Assembly: GCA_932521025.1 (NCBI GenBank)
Contig: OW051473.1
Location: 10,540,001 to 10,604,000 of the forward strand
Direction of reading: 5' to 3'
DNA: 64,000 nucleotides
Source: Oscheius onirici
Taxonomy: Eukaryota; Nematoda; Chromadorea; Rhabditida; Rhabditidae
Of this stretch, positions 44,653-56,227 are shown one piece after another (the first letter of the stretch is position 1; each line of letters begins with the position of its first letter). The notes beneath the pieces are model-generated. The model was not told the origin of the DNA, did no database searches, and saw only the letters and a program-made list of their open reading frames with translations. The position numbers and the translations under genes are program-made.

Positions 44653-47600
44653 CTTATCCTCCGTTTCATAGTAACTAAAAAGCTTAATTTTGAAGAGGGA
44701 AAATCGACGCACGAGGGCAAATAAAAAGAAGTGTTAATAAAAAGCAATAAGAGCTGTCTCCACCCGAAAAAACGGATGCAAATGAGCTCCGAACTCGGAC
44801 TCGATACAAAGGGAAGGCGTTCTCTTGTTACGCCGTGTTTAACAGGAAGTTCTACCGGAACGAGGGGATTGTCATCCATAACAATCGTAAAAACGATTGC
44901 ACAAAAAGTATACTTAATGAGAGGAACGTCAAACACAAACTTTGTGATGAATGAGTGCCATGCGGGAGCTCGCCCTCTATGAATAAAGACTGCAAAAGAT
45001 TAGGGGCTGCTGAACGCTGAAAAAATGACACGAGAGCGTTCAAACTTTGACGGATGAGAGGTACGAAACCGCAAGGCTATGTTGCATCTCAGGATGCGAC
45101 GTCCGCTATCCGTCATATGCAGAATAACGGCGTCAAACTAACTGCCGCAGTGGGAACTTGGCGACCTGACGGATCAGGGCACACTTCATCGTTTACAGCG
45201 ACCCGAAAAGAATGTTCTAATCGCGTTTCAGCATGTTAAAAGAGACATGTTTACTATATATAAATCAATTGACAGCCGAATCTGTTTGGTCGGCTGTCAG
45301 GAAGCGAACACGCAACAGGAGTACAGGAAGTCTGCTAGATTAGACAGAGACAAAGACGCTGCCAGATGGCCAACAACTTGCTTCTGACAGCTGGCCCTGC
45401 GGCAGTTCAACTCCCCTATTTAGTCCTAAGCTTGCAAAGTGAAGAAAGAATAACTGTTTGAATAACAATTAGCGATCAAACAAAAACGGCTGTCGGCCGC
45501 TGTCGTCTCGAATTAACGGGGTCTACTGTAAAAAATGTAGGAGAAAAAAGAGCATCGTCACGGAAGGAAGAAAAAAACAGAGAAGGGCAAGTTTCGGAAG
45601 CTGTTTGGCTAGAAGAACAAAGGGGTACCAAATTTAGAGCGCCGAGGATAGGGGCAAGGTCCCTGGACCAATAAAGGGCTGACGCCAAGGTCGACTGACA
45701 CCTGATAGACAAAGTTATTACTCTGTATCCCTTTAAAGCCATCAGCACTTCTTTTCGCTGATTCGCATCCCTTCTTTTTCGGCAAGTGTCAACTGGTTCC
45801 AGTCGAGACAGAACGTTAAAGGTACCGGCGATAATAAGGAGAGACGGTAATTGTGGCTACAGAGTGTTCTCTCTCGCGGGCGGGAGTGGCACACAACAAA
45901 AAAGACGACTTGTTCCGATAGGAAAATAGCCTCGGAAGACCTCGCAATCCTCCGTGAGGCGAAAAAAGAAAATTTTGCAACCCGGAAGGTTACTTAGCAG
46001 CCAATTCTCCAAAAACAACTTGCACACTGTTTTCGAAGTGGAGGTCATCTTGATTGCGGAAAAAAAAGGAACGGGTAGCTCGAGTGGAGAGAAATAACAA
46101 CTGACAGAAAAGGACAGTCGGGGCTTTTTTTCTTGGCAGTCCGTACATTAATCTTTTTCAGGCATATATCGTCATACCTGGCAGTAAATCATCTGCCTTC
46201 TGTCTTTGGCTGCGAAAGCAAAAAACGTCTCTTAGAACGGAACTGGAGCGGGAGAGAAGGAATGTGTGGGGCGCCAAGTACAGGATCCTTTAACGGAAAC
46301 ACGCGTGTTGTAGCGAATAGAACTGAACGATGATGATGGGGATTGTAAATCTGGAAATGGAAGTCCCCAGAGTCTTGTTAACAACATTGCGCTGCGAAAT
46401 TATTGCCCCGACGCTGTCAGATACCTCAGCTTGCGTTAAACATTAAAAAACAACGAATATACACATAAACCATGAGGAAGATGAGTCAGGCTGAATATGC
46501 GGTATGGTTGACCCGAGCCAGCCCCGCCCCTAGGTGTTGCGTCCCGCCTCTATCCCCGCTACGTTCCAGCAGCTCAAAACTGTAGGCTGGCGTAAAAAGA
46601 TCCTATCGGTGGCAATAAAGCCCAGAAGAAGAACGTTGACGGTTGATTATAATCGCTCGTGTGGAACAGGTGAAGTTGAACGGAGTAGTTTCAAATAGAA
46701 GCTTGCGAATTACTTTATTGTTGGCATCTTTTTAAGATTTCAAGGCATCAGTAGCGAAATCTGGTTCTTTTACCAGTAAGAGTGACCTACTGGCTCCAAA
46801 CTTTAAAAATTTTAATGCCTGAGTACGGTCTGACAATTTTCCGAAACTGTCCTAAAATTTGTTTTCGGACCAAGTACTACGTGAACGTTGGATACTCAGC
46901 CAAGAGGCTTGAAAACGAAGTTGAACTTAACAAGGATTAAATTTTGTCTCCGCTGCTCGGATTTTCATTGTTCTCAAGGGTTTGTAACAAGTTTAGTTTT
47001 CAAATTCTACCAGATTCCTACGGCATCCGTAGCTACCACACTGCCAAATTGCCTCCTATTTTAAAATTTTTTATTTAATCTTGACAGGATTTAAAATCTC
47101 TTGACTTTTTGATTGTCGAGACTGTTTAAATGAATTTCTGGGAGTACACTAAGCCAAAATTTGTTGGTCTTCTGTCATCAAACCATGTTTCTGTTCGTTA
47201 CCAGCTAACAAATCAAAGATCTGTGTAGCCTCTGACAGTTCCAACTGATACCGACGCAAAAAGGCAGTTGGCAAGTATGGTGAATTAGAGCCTAACAGGT
47301 CGGGGCAAGTTCAATCGTAAAGTTTTTTCAGGGTAACCGCTGCCGACCATCTCACGCGACCGTTCGTTCTAATTGGATTGAGCGATGTGTACTTCACGCA
47401 AAGCTGAAGTATAGAGACTGGATGAAAGTCCCCCAGGTGGATTGCAAGTTAAATCTACGGAGAAGAAATCGAGAATAATGCGGATTTCGGATGAGGAGGC
47501 ATGCGGACACAAACGGCAGAGATAACTTTGTTTCCGCCGCCCCATACGAATCTCCTCTTCAGCGCATGAATACGGCTATTTAGCGGCTCAATCGTCCGAA

Positions 47601-48903
47601 GAACACGAGCAAAAAACTGAAAAGGGGGATCACGATCACTGAATTGGAAAATAACAAATCGGCAGTACTGCGCGAGAATCGGCCTCGAGAGAATCAGCCG
47701 ACAGGAATGTGTCGATTTTAAAGACGATTCACTAACACGAGAAATTCGTAATAGAGAGCTCGCCGCCTAAAGATTAAAGGCTTGACACACAACAGTTGTA
47801 AACTATTTTGCTTTCGGGTGGTCGTGTTCGTATTAGCATTTGGAGACCCGCTAAACCGCTACGATTGACAGATTAACCGCCAGTGGACTGTGCAACAAAA
47901 AGAGCAGGACAAGTAATGAAAAAAGCCCGTTCGTTTTTATTGCATTATGAGCCGAACGGCTATCAATTTCTACGAACAGATTGCTTTGTTGCAATTAGAG
48001 CGATGCATCCTAATGGCTTCGAGTGCGTTTCTGGAGACCGCACCGGTCAAGTACCGTTATCTATCCGGCTCGTTCGGTAACGATCATCTTCATAACGCAG
48101 CTGGAGACCTTATGAAAACAGAACCACGTCAGCTGGTTCCACTCGAGAAATCTCAGGACAGAATGGGTATAAAATTTCTGACAGAATCTGACTGTGAGCG
48201 GGGGACTGGATCAACAAATGATTGAAACTTGTCATCTGATTTCCATGGAAATAACGAACAAAATTCTAGAGCATGAATCTCGAAGAATTTGATACCAATA
48301 GTACTAAATGCCCAAACGTTAAAGTTTGAATCAAAATAAAGTGAAAATACTGCTCAGAGGAGGCTGTCAGCTGGTGTGGGACGGTTTAATGTTTTGACCG
48401 CCTTATATAGAAAACATCATGTTTCATCGGAAGTTGATTGAGTCGCAAACATTTTATATTTTCAGCCAGAAAATGACGAGTTTCTTAAATATTCTGGCAT
48501 CATGGTACATTGATTTGGACTCCTCTGTATTTTTAGGTTCTTGTTTTCTAAGATTGGCTTCTTCAGTAAAACCGAGCTGGGCCAACCACTCCATTCTTCC
48601 AAGTTGGTGTTCTGATCAGGGTGTGGTATGGAGACCATTAGTCACTCGAGCAAAAACCCGAGTCAATCTCTTTTTCAGACCTCGCTGAAACAGCCTACCC
48701 ATCCCAATTTCTCTAGTCTTTGTAGTGTATCACCATAGACCTGGAGATTTTCCGTATGGTTGAGACTCTCAAGAAAGGCTCTCGAACAGGCTAATTGGGC
48801 GCAAACAATGCCACTGATAGCCAAATAGAGCCTGACAGAAGGATCGAGTGAGTGCTATCCCACTCGGACAGTATTTCCTCCTAGTCCGCACACGCTAATC
48901 GGG
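44653..48903. other. large mostly empty intergenic region
   Basis: 4.2 kb upstream of the menorin gene. Only short frames; some between 47880 and 48230 are open for 60-90 codons in two frames but have no supporting splice pattern or family resemblance. Likely regulatory DNA (inference). Confidence 0.45.
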
Positions 48904-49643
48904 ATGTCCTTGTCATGGGGAGGAAGCCTGTTGCGCAAGGGCTTTGTCCGTGTTGAGATACATCTGGCTCCAGCCACGATTTTGCCGGGATACAAGGACG
49001 GAGACGGATAATTGAAGGGTTGCGTACAAAGTTGCGACCATTGCATCCCATGATGCATACGGTAATCTATAATGATAGCCGTAGCACAAAGGGCGAATTA
49101 GGCTGCCGGAATCGTCCTCGGATTCAGGATTGATTATGCAAATGCGTCAGGGTCTTTTTGAAAACAGTTGAGGTTTGGGAAGGTGACCCCAGATAGTCGA
49201 GTGGCTATTATTTCAGTTCACGAAGTCGCAATCCTGGTAGTAGCACCCAAAGCTCTCGGCAGCCTTGTCTGTCCTACGGATCCAGTAGCTTAAAAAACCT
49301 GAATGCCATAACTGCTCTCATCAGTCGTTCAAGACACTTCGGATGTGCTCCGGTCAGACGAAGCGCCTCGATAGCCGACAAAACAGCTTTTTACATCTCT
49401 TCTATCCTCTCTGAGTCGGCAAATTGGTACCAGCTTGCTACAAATGTGAAGGCGTTCCAAGAAAAGGTTAGGCAGCTTTGGAACGTAACGGCTGCCCACT
49501 CAGGCAGCCTCCGCAATGGTCGCCGTCGCAAGACCGCGCAGGAGATTGTCTCACGGGTCCCTCTAAAGATAGCTGCCGTTGATTTGGGTAGAAACCCTTA
49601 CCGGAACTCTTCCTTATCTAGCAGTGTGTTTTTTAGGTTTTAG
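48904..49643 (+). other. open segments, possible uncharacterised exons
   Basis: 48904-49011 is open from an ATG (MSLSWGGSLLRKGFVRVEI), and a 145-codon open stretch lies at about 49206-49643 behind a TTTCAG acceptor, containing YISSILSESANWYQL and FQEKVRQLWNVTAAH. Base composition is less AT-rich than neighbouring DNA. The two pieces are not joined by clear splice sites, and no family is recognised. They may be a diverged gene, a pseudogene or chance. Confidence 0.3.
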
Positions 49644-49988
49644 TACCAGTAAACTGGCGTTAGTAAAAAGTAAAAGTTGCAAGTCATTCGGCGATGCGGT
49701 GCAGTACATTCTAAAATCTTCTTTTTAATTGTTTAATTTTTTTTGTGCAAGGATCGTGCCTACTTAAATAACAGCTAACGGCATTTTTTGTATCGAAACA
49801 CTTTTTAGCTCCAACTCTGTGAAAGTTAAAAAAACAGATGTTTTGAACTTTCTGTGTATGTCACGACTTTCCGTCACGATTTCCCATTCGAACCCATCTT
49901 TGAATCGCTCTTTTCGTGCTAAACACAATATCCAAACAACAGTAGAGAATACCTAGCTTTTTATAGCTTTTTCACAGGAATAGTTTTT

Positions 49989-50748
49989 TTACATGAAAAA
50001 TGATTCACAGCCGGATGAAATGAACTTGAGCATGATATCACTGTAGGTTGAGATGAAAGCGATTGAAGAGTACTTCGTATAATGGATGTGTTTAACCACC
50101 AGGGCAGCTTCAACTCCGCTAGGCAACAATATTCTAGAAGTTTTTTTTCGCGTGTTAATCAACCTAATTTGCACTCACTTTCGGACGTCATATTCCTCCT
50201 CCTGCTTGAAGGAACCCTCTAAACCGAGCTCTTCTACGAACTTCAGTAAATCCAAAAGATCTGCGTCTTCGAAGAAAAGAGGCTCTTTTTCAGGTGTGAC
50301 CCTCGTGAGGGCAGTCAGCTTGCGGGAAGTCTCACCTGCCACGCATTTCTGAAAAATTGAAGAAAAATACAAAGTTTTGAAAAAAGTTTACCGTAATTTC
50401 ATTTTTGATGAATGCGAGGTTCATGCCGTTCTCCTGGGGATCAAGAATGTGAAGCCCCCAACCCGTAAAATTATCCAAAGCATCTATACCTTCTATTTTA
50501 GCCCGCAAACAAAGGTAGCCGCATTTAAGCATCTAAAATTTTGATCACAATAAAAAACGGCTCACCTTTTCACTAAGAACATGTGTCGTTGCAAAATTAT
50601 CCGTCCTGTACACCAGATGATTATACTTAAAGCATTTATCGAAGAGCGCAAAGTCCATCCCAAAGTTGAGCCGCATGGTATTTACACGTAGTTTGAGGTC
50701 GACTCGTGATAGACAGTTTCTCATAAACGTCTCGGCGACGGATGATGG
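49989..50748 (-). CDS. F-box-associated-like protein, 5'-truncated paralogue
   Basis: Exons read leftwards from about 50748 with stop TAA 49989-49991. The pattern MLKCGYLCLRAKIEGIDAL, then GWG, then FIKNEITKCVAGETSRKLT (near 50300-50420), then ALVVKHIHYTKYSSIAF at the end parallels the gene at 51909-53431 throughout. The blocks before MLKCGY correspond only to the middle of that gene. No exon matching its first third was found before the small plus-strand gene at 50995. So it is either truncated or begins at ATG 50724 with a shorter product. The W-x-x-G-type motif and spacing recall nematode F-box-associated domains (inference). Confidence 0.55.
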
Positions 50749-50994
50749 CTATAAAAAGTTGGCATTTTTGCAGCAATATCTTTTTATTGGAACCGGCTGG
50801 GAGAGAGTTAATTGCTCGTGTGAGCTATTAAATGTTATGAGAACGAGAATGCGTCTTCCACGCTGAGAGACAAAAAAATTAAGCTGGGGAATTATGCAAA
50901 CTGTTCTCTAAAGCCGTCTACAACTTTTTGTCTTTAAGTCTCTGAATTGCGTCAAAGCTGGCAAAAACGTCTCTCTGTCTCACTTTCCAGCAAA

Positions 50995-51219
50995 ATGCCT
51001 CAAATTTTCTTTGTCCCCAACGATCAATGCTGCTATGACACCGCGTCAGCTCTAATGCGCAGCCAGCAATTAGGCTCTACGGATCCAAAGAACAAGTCCA
51101 AGACTCACATGTTCCGTGCCTCTTTCCATGAGGAAATCGAACACATTAAAGCGGATATCATGAGAGCGTTCCTTGATTCGATCAAGAGCAAAAAGCAGGT
51201 TGAGATCTTCGCTGTTTGA
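50995..51219 (+). CDS. small hypothetical protein, 74 aa
   Basis: A single uninterrupted frame from ATG 50995 to TGA 51217. The ATG lies four bases after TTTCCAG. The protein is soluble-looking, with a Cys-Cys pair near the start (NDQCCYDTASALM) and a basic-amphipathic end (AFLDSIKSKKQVEIFAV). Not recognised. Codon use and the acceptor-like leader support a real gene over chance. Confidence 0.5.
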   Translation: MPQIFFVPNDQCCYDTASALMRSQQLGSTDPKNKSKTHMFRASFHEEIEHIKADIMRAFLDSIKSKKQVEIFAV

Positions 51220-51265
51220 CAGCTCTTCTCGGGAAATTCTGAAAATTTCTAAACTGTAATTTTTT

Positions 51266-51680
51266 TTAAAAGAAATACCTATGATTCAAGAGAAATTCCC
51301 TGTAATCTTTAGTCGCTTTAGACTCTTTCGAGTAGAGGAAGGGAATGAATTTGAATTTTTTCAACCTCTGAAACAATTTCATTGAAAAAGTTAATGGAAT
51401 TACCTTTGTAGGATACAAATCCTTGACTGCTAGCTTGTCATATTCATAAATTTCATGTGATTTGTACGTGTCGAGCATGACGATGCTCTGTGAGAAAGAT
51501 GGTAATTAGATTTGCAGAAAAGGAAAATACCTGGCCGACGGCGTAGAAAAGCCAACATTGCTTGACTTCGCGTTCCGTAGCGTAGATGGGTCCGTCTGCT
51601 CCGAGCACAAGCACACTTTTAAGATCATCATCCGACTTGTCATAATTGTAAATACGAAAGGAACGTTGGTGCCCGCACAT
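51266..51680 (-). CDS. hypothetical protein, two or more exons
   Basis: ATG 51680, exon to about 51524, then 43- and 36-base introns, and exons 51480-51397 and 51360-51266 (stop TAA). The product includes RIYNYDKSDDDLKSVLVLG, YATEREVKQCWLFYAVGQ and IVMLDTYKSHEIYEYDKLA. It is short (about 110 residues) and not recognised. An upstream in-frame stop precludes a longer first exon in that frame, but an upstream spliced exon is possible. Confidence 0.5.
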
Positions 51681-51908
51681 GTGCACTTAATGAGGAGCAC
51701 TGCGTCTCTGCCTGGGGGAAGAACCAGAGATAGCCACTCGCAGCCGTTTTTGGTGGCGTTCGATATAGAGGCAGAGAGAGAAAGAGAACGACGCCCTCCG
51801 TGTCTGTGCTTCCGTAACGGGCACATGTCGCCCTTGCTCTCTATAATGACAAGCTAATTTATTAGAGTGTGGGAGAGGAAAGAATCAATGAAGAGAGCGA
51901 GTAAAAAA

Positions 51909-53431
51909 TCACTGAAGTTGCTTGCTATGCCAGCTGCGAACGAATTTATAAGTTGTGACGTCGTAGGGCTGCAAAAAGGCGATTGACGAATACGTGTCGT
52001 CGTCTTCCTTCTTCACGATCAATGAAGCTTGGTCTCCGTTGTTTTTTGTGTAGCTGAAAATTGGTGGTTGCGTCAGGAATGTGCCACAAACTAGACAGGG
52101 ACCGCAAACAACAGTTATGTTCAAAAAGAAGATGGATTAAAGTAAACTATCGACTCATCTCTGCGAAACCCACTTGGTACACAAAAATTATGTACTCAGT
52201 CAATAATTTTGAAAAATTTCAGTTTTGCTGCGTAACTATACAATTTATTGGCTAAGTATTCAATTTTTGCTTACAAAGTGGGTCTCGAAGGGAAGGCCAA
52301 AAGATTTCGGTTACTCCTATTTTTTTTAACTTTGTTGTGGACACAGACTAGACAGTTGGACAGCTGTAGACAAAACAGTTAGACCGCCGCGGCCATAGAA
52401 AAACGCATGTCCCATACTCACACTCGATTCAACAATCTCCCGTCAGCTGATATCCAAAAGTCAATCTTGGCATCTTCTAGTATCCGCAAAACAGAGTTCA
52501 GCTCTTTCTCATCAAAGAGAACGTCTAGTTTTTCGTCTCTAGACAGAGAGGTTAATTTCCTCCTGGCTGATTGACCATCACACCAGGCCTGAAGGAAATT
52601 ATGTGAAAAGAAGTTTGCCTGCCTCAATTTCCTTTGTAACAAAAGAAATGTCGAGATTGTTCACTGTCGGCGCATTGACGTCAATGCCCCATCCTTTGAA
52701 GTCAGCGAGCTGTGACACATCTGCCAGCTTTGCTTTCAGGGAAAGGAATTTGCAGTTCAGCATCTGAATAATGCGTATTAGTAAATCTGTGTGACATCTT
52801 CATCGACACAAACGAAACAGTTAGACAACGACATTGTTGTGAAAGCTACAACTAACACAGTTAGACAACTGCGTGCTTGTGGTCGCCGCAAACATAGACA
52901 TTTAGACAGACATATCGTTGTGATCGCTTGATTTCAGTATTTTAAGGTGAAAGTCCAAGAAAACTTGCCTTTTCCGTCAGTGTGTGCTCCACACCATAGT
53001 TGTCTATTAAGAAATGTAGTGACTCAAAGCTGAACATTTCGTGAAGGACTGGACTCTCGTTTGTGAACTGTAGAATAAGGATCGGGACAGTAATCTCCAG
53101 GTCACAACTTTTCACACACTTCTTGAGCACCCTTTCCAGATAGTCAATTTCCTAAACCTTCATAAAAAGCAGCTTTTAATAGAACGCACAAATTTTCCTC
53201 CACGAGACATTGTAATCTGCAAATGAGTGTAGTTGTTCAGGGAACACCGCGATTTGATTTCTTCCAAAGCAAACAAGATGCTGAGATCATCGTCCTCGGG
53301 TAGATTCAGACTAGCTAGCCTGAAAAATGTGAAAATGTTGAAAACTACACTTACTTTTGAACAAGAGGTAAGTTTTGGTATTCTTTCCGAGGAACCAGGC
53401 GTTTTGAAGCACAAGAAAGAAGTCCGGACAT
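51909..53431 (-). CDS. F-box-associated-like protein (nematode family)
   Basis: ATG 53431 follows TTTTTAG; stop TGA 51909-51911. Exons: MSGLLSCASKRLVPRKEY (53431 leftwards), LASLNLPEDDDLSILFALEE (near 53250-53315), then a DUF-like middle with PVLHEMFSFESLHFLIDNY (near 53005-53060), KLADVSQLADFKGWGID (near 52680-52730), EIEAWCDGQSARRKLTSLS (near 52540-52620) and ASLIVKKEDDDTYSSIAF near the end. The Trp-x-x-Gly after a short strand and the leucine-rich setting recall the F-box-associated domains expanded in nematodes. No complete F-box is seen, and the assignment is inference. The gene shares its whole order with the copy at 49989-50748. Confidence 0.6.
52330..52920. repeat. intronic ACAGTTAGACA motif copies
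   Basis: Copies of an ACAGTTAGACA-like motif occur at 52341-52373, 52812-52825, 52856-52873 and 52897-52912, mostly inside introns. The same motif in reverse (GTCTAACTGTC) occurs in a cullin-5 intron near 30893-30904 and in a serine palmitoyltransferase intron near 57313. Confidence 0.55.
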
Positions 53432-53518
53432 CTAAAAACAACAATTTAAAGAGACCTTTGAGCGCACAAAATTTAATAGAAGAAGTAATTGAAGCAAAAA
53501 CTTTTCACCAGTACGGGA

Positions 53519-54021
53519 TTAAACTGAATCTTCCTGTAGATACGTAAGCTAAACATTTCACCACGGCGCCATGATGAAATGCTAACGCCGTTTCCGGACG
53601 CGCTTAAAACTTTCGATGAGCACAGTTGGCATAAAAACATTAACTCTCATACCTTCTTCTCGAAAAGATCCTCTTTTTTAACCGTGTTGAATGTATTAAG
53701 TTCTAGAGACTCGTAGGTTATGTAAGCAATGTTGCTCTGAAAATGGTAACCTTTCAATTTAAATGACTGTACCTCTTCGATTCCATAAAGCAAGTTACAC
53801 TGCCTTAAATTTGCCTCATTGATATCTACTGCTCCGTCATCTCCGGGGATCTGCAACAGTCGCGGCTGGTATGATGTACGATCGAAGCGTTCGATGGAAA
53901 CATCTTCGAAGTTCATCTGCCGTTGAAAAATGTTGCTTAGCCGCAACTGAAGAACTTGTTTGCGGGCTGTGAAGAGTAGGTCGCAATAGGCGATGAAAAT
54001 GGCGCATTGTAACATTGGCAT
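53519..54021 (-). CDS. hypothetical protein upstream of the F-box-associated-like gene
   Basis: From ATG 54021: MPMLQCAIFIAYCDLLF, then RQMNFEDVSIERFDRTSY and NEANLRQCNLLYGIEE, intron near 53738-53773, SNIAYITYESLELNTFNTV, a further intron ending TGTTTAG at about 53547, and the terminal TYLQEDSV with stop 53519-53521. An earlier exon is possible because the first exon begins with an AACTTTCAG acceptor near 54068. No family recognised. It could be the 5' part of the gene at 51909, but the frames do not join. Confidence 0.45.
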
Positions 54022-56227
54022 TGACCGAAGGGCATGGAAACAACATAAGAGCGAACTAATCAAAGCTGAAAGTTCCTGCTAACATCGTAAATGTATGTTA
54101 TAAAACTTTGAGCTCAACACTATTCAACCTACACAACTATTAAACCTTTCACATTCTAGGGGTTCTGTTATGCGTAGAATACGATAAACATACTCAGAAA
54201 GTAAAACTATGCGGAAAATGGGTAAAAATATAAAAAGTGAACACCATGTAATTGAAGCGCCAAATTTTTTTTATAGAGGGGATGCTAGCACGAGTATTAC
54301 CGAATATAGGAATGCGTCTAGTCGGAAGAGATAATTGTTAGGAATGTAATGAGTTTCGAAAAACATCTCTAGTCTTCAGTTTGTTCATAGCTTTGTGTAT
54401 TGATAAAAAGACTTCAATAGTATGTATGGAACAGTGTTCAGAGACACGAATTTTCCATCGAACAGGCCTGCACACTAAGCGATGATACATGCCGCTTCTG
54501 TCCAAACTTTTGAACAGTACAAGCAGATTTGAAAATATTGCGGTGACGCTATTTGATTTTGCTCTGCATTCCTTGAGTTTAAGTAACTTTAAGACTCCTA
54601 CCATTCAAGATGAACTGGACCCAAGAGCAAAACTGAAAATCGAGCAGAAAAAAGCAAGTCAAAAAAAGAAAGTGCCCACAAAACTTTTTCTGTATTCAAC
54701 AAGTTTTTGATTTTGAGAAAAGGTCGTTTATCCGTCAGCTTTAGGATATATAGAGGATCAGATGGGACGGTTTCTTCTTCAACAGTGAAAGTCGGCTCGT
54801 CGACGTAGAACTGGCAGTTCTCCAGCCAAAAATGATTTTGGAAAGGACCACAATTTGTGGTTTCTACATTGAATCATCAGTTTTTCTCGAACACACCATA
54901 GATCAACATCATACTGCAGCTAATGTTTAGTTAATCGTAAATGACCTGTGTCGGTGCAGTCCTGGACTGTCTGCCGTGCCCTCTCTCAAATATTTGGCTC
55001 CGCACAACGGCGACGGGTTGAAACAGCCCCCTTCGAGAACAGCCCATCTCGTTGCTGATTGCAAGTCCCTGGCCTTTTTTGAGCTTTGTCTTTTGTATTT
55101 CTTGACCTGGCTGAATCAGAATGTTTACTTTGAAAACTATGGTGACGGGAAGAGAGTATGAGTCAAGATTAGGTCCACAGCTCTTGGCGCCCACTCTGCT
55201 ATCACTATCAATTGCCAATGAAATTCTGCTCCAGCATACGAGAGAGAACCTTTTTGATTTTCTGTGCCCTTATGGGTCAAAATTGTGACCACCATCGCCT
55301 AGAGCCCAAACGCAACAACAACACAGAGTCGTATAGCACTTTTCCTTTGTTTCAAAGCTTTAGCTATACGGCCACTCAGCTTATTATATCTTATCAGGTA
55401 AACTATGTGGCTGTTTCACTTGTCACTTTTGTGACTTTGAACGCTCTGAACACGTATCAGACTGTGTCCTTCTTTTAAAGACCCACATCTGTGACCCGTT
55501 TGTCTGATTTTTCCATCTCCAGCGACACTTTGTGCTCTGTGTGCTCCCTGTTCACAAATTCTGTGCTTCACGTTCAACACAACCTCTATATAATGACCGT
55601 GCTGCTCAAACGTGCCGTGCCGTCCAAGATATGTTAATCATTTCTGAACACAGTCAGTTTTCTTTTTGCGGATGACGTCATTGTTCTTTTAATTTTTAAA
55701 GCATCTCCTCTGATAACACATATGACTAGTGCTGAAAACTGTATATTAATCTTCTTCTCTTGCACATATACGCTTCTTGCAGACCAACAATTGTTTATTT
55801 CGAAATTTTTGTCGAACTTTTCAACAATCCTACTTTTTGAGTTGCGAAATTTCCGTGACTGGTTCATCTCGCATTATTCCCAGATACTCTAACCTTCTCT
55901 TGAGGCTTTTCCCTGCCAGACACCTGTGTTTTATGTGCTCTGTTTGTCCTGGAGCAAACCACAGGAAACGTCGAGAATTCGAAGGAACAAGTCCGGCCCG
56001 TGTACTCTCCGAGTCTGCAAATATTGCGTGAAACGCGCACTCAAGTCTATCACCGATTTATGAATCAGATCAAAAATGCCCTTATCAGCTCTTTTTCTCT
56101 CGCTTATTCATTCTTCCTTGCCATTCGTCAACTTCTTTGACAAGACAATATGGCCCGACTTTGTGATCAAAGTGCCTCTTTCTCCTTCTTTATCGTTTAA
56201 TAGTGCTTTGAACGGAAATTTTTCAGA
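54022..56227. other. intergenic with one conserved-looking open exon
   Basis: 2.2 kb mostly without a supported gene. On the minus strand, 54659-54863 is a 67-codon open segment behind a TAG acceptor and contains NCGPFQNHFWLENCQFYV and DPLYILKLTDKRPFLKI. It looks protein-like but has no partner exons. It could be a pseudogene fragment. No other feature is supported. Confidence 0.35.

Noticed and set aside
53233-53547. Plus-strand 104-codon frame ending LNLPVDT
   Set aside because: It overlaps two minus-strand genes whose splice sites and paralogy with the copy at 50 kb are stronger evidence.
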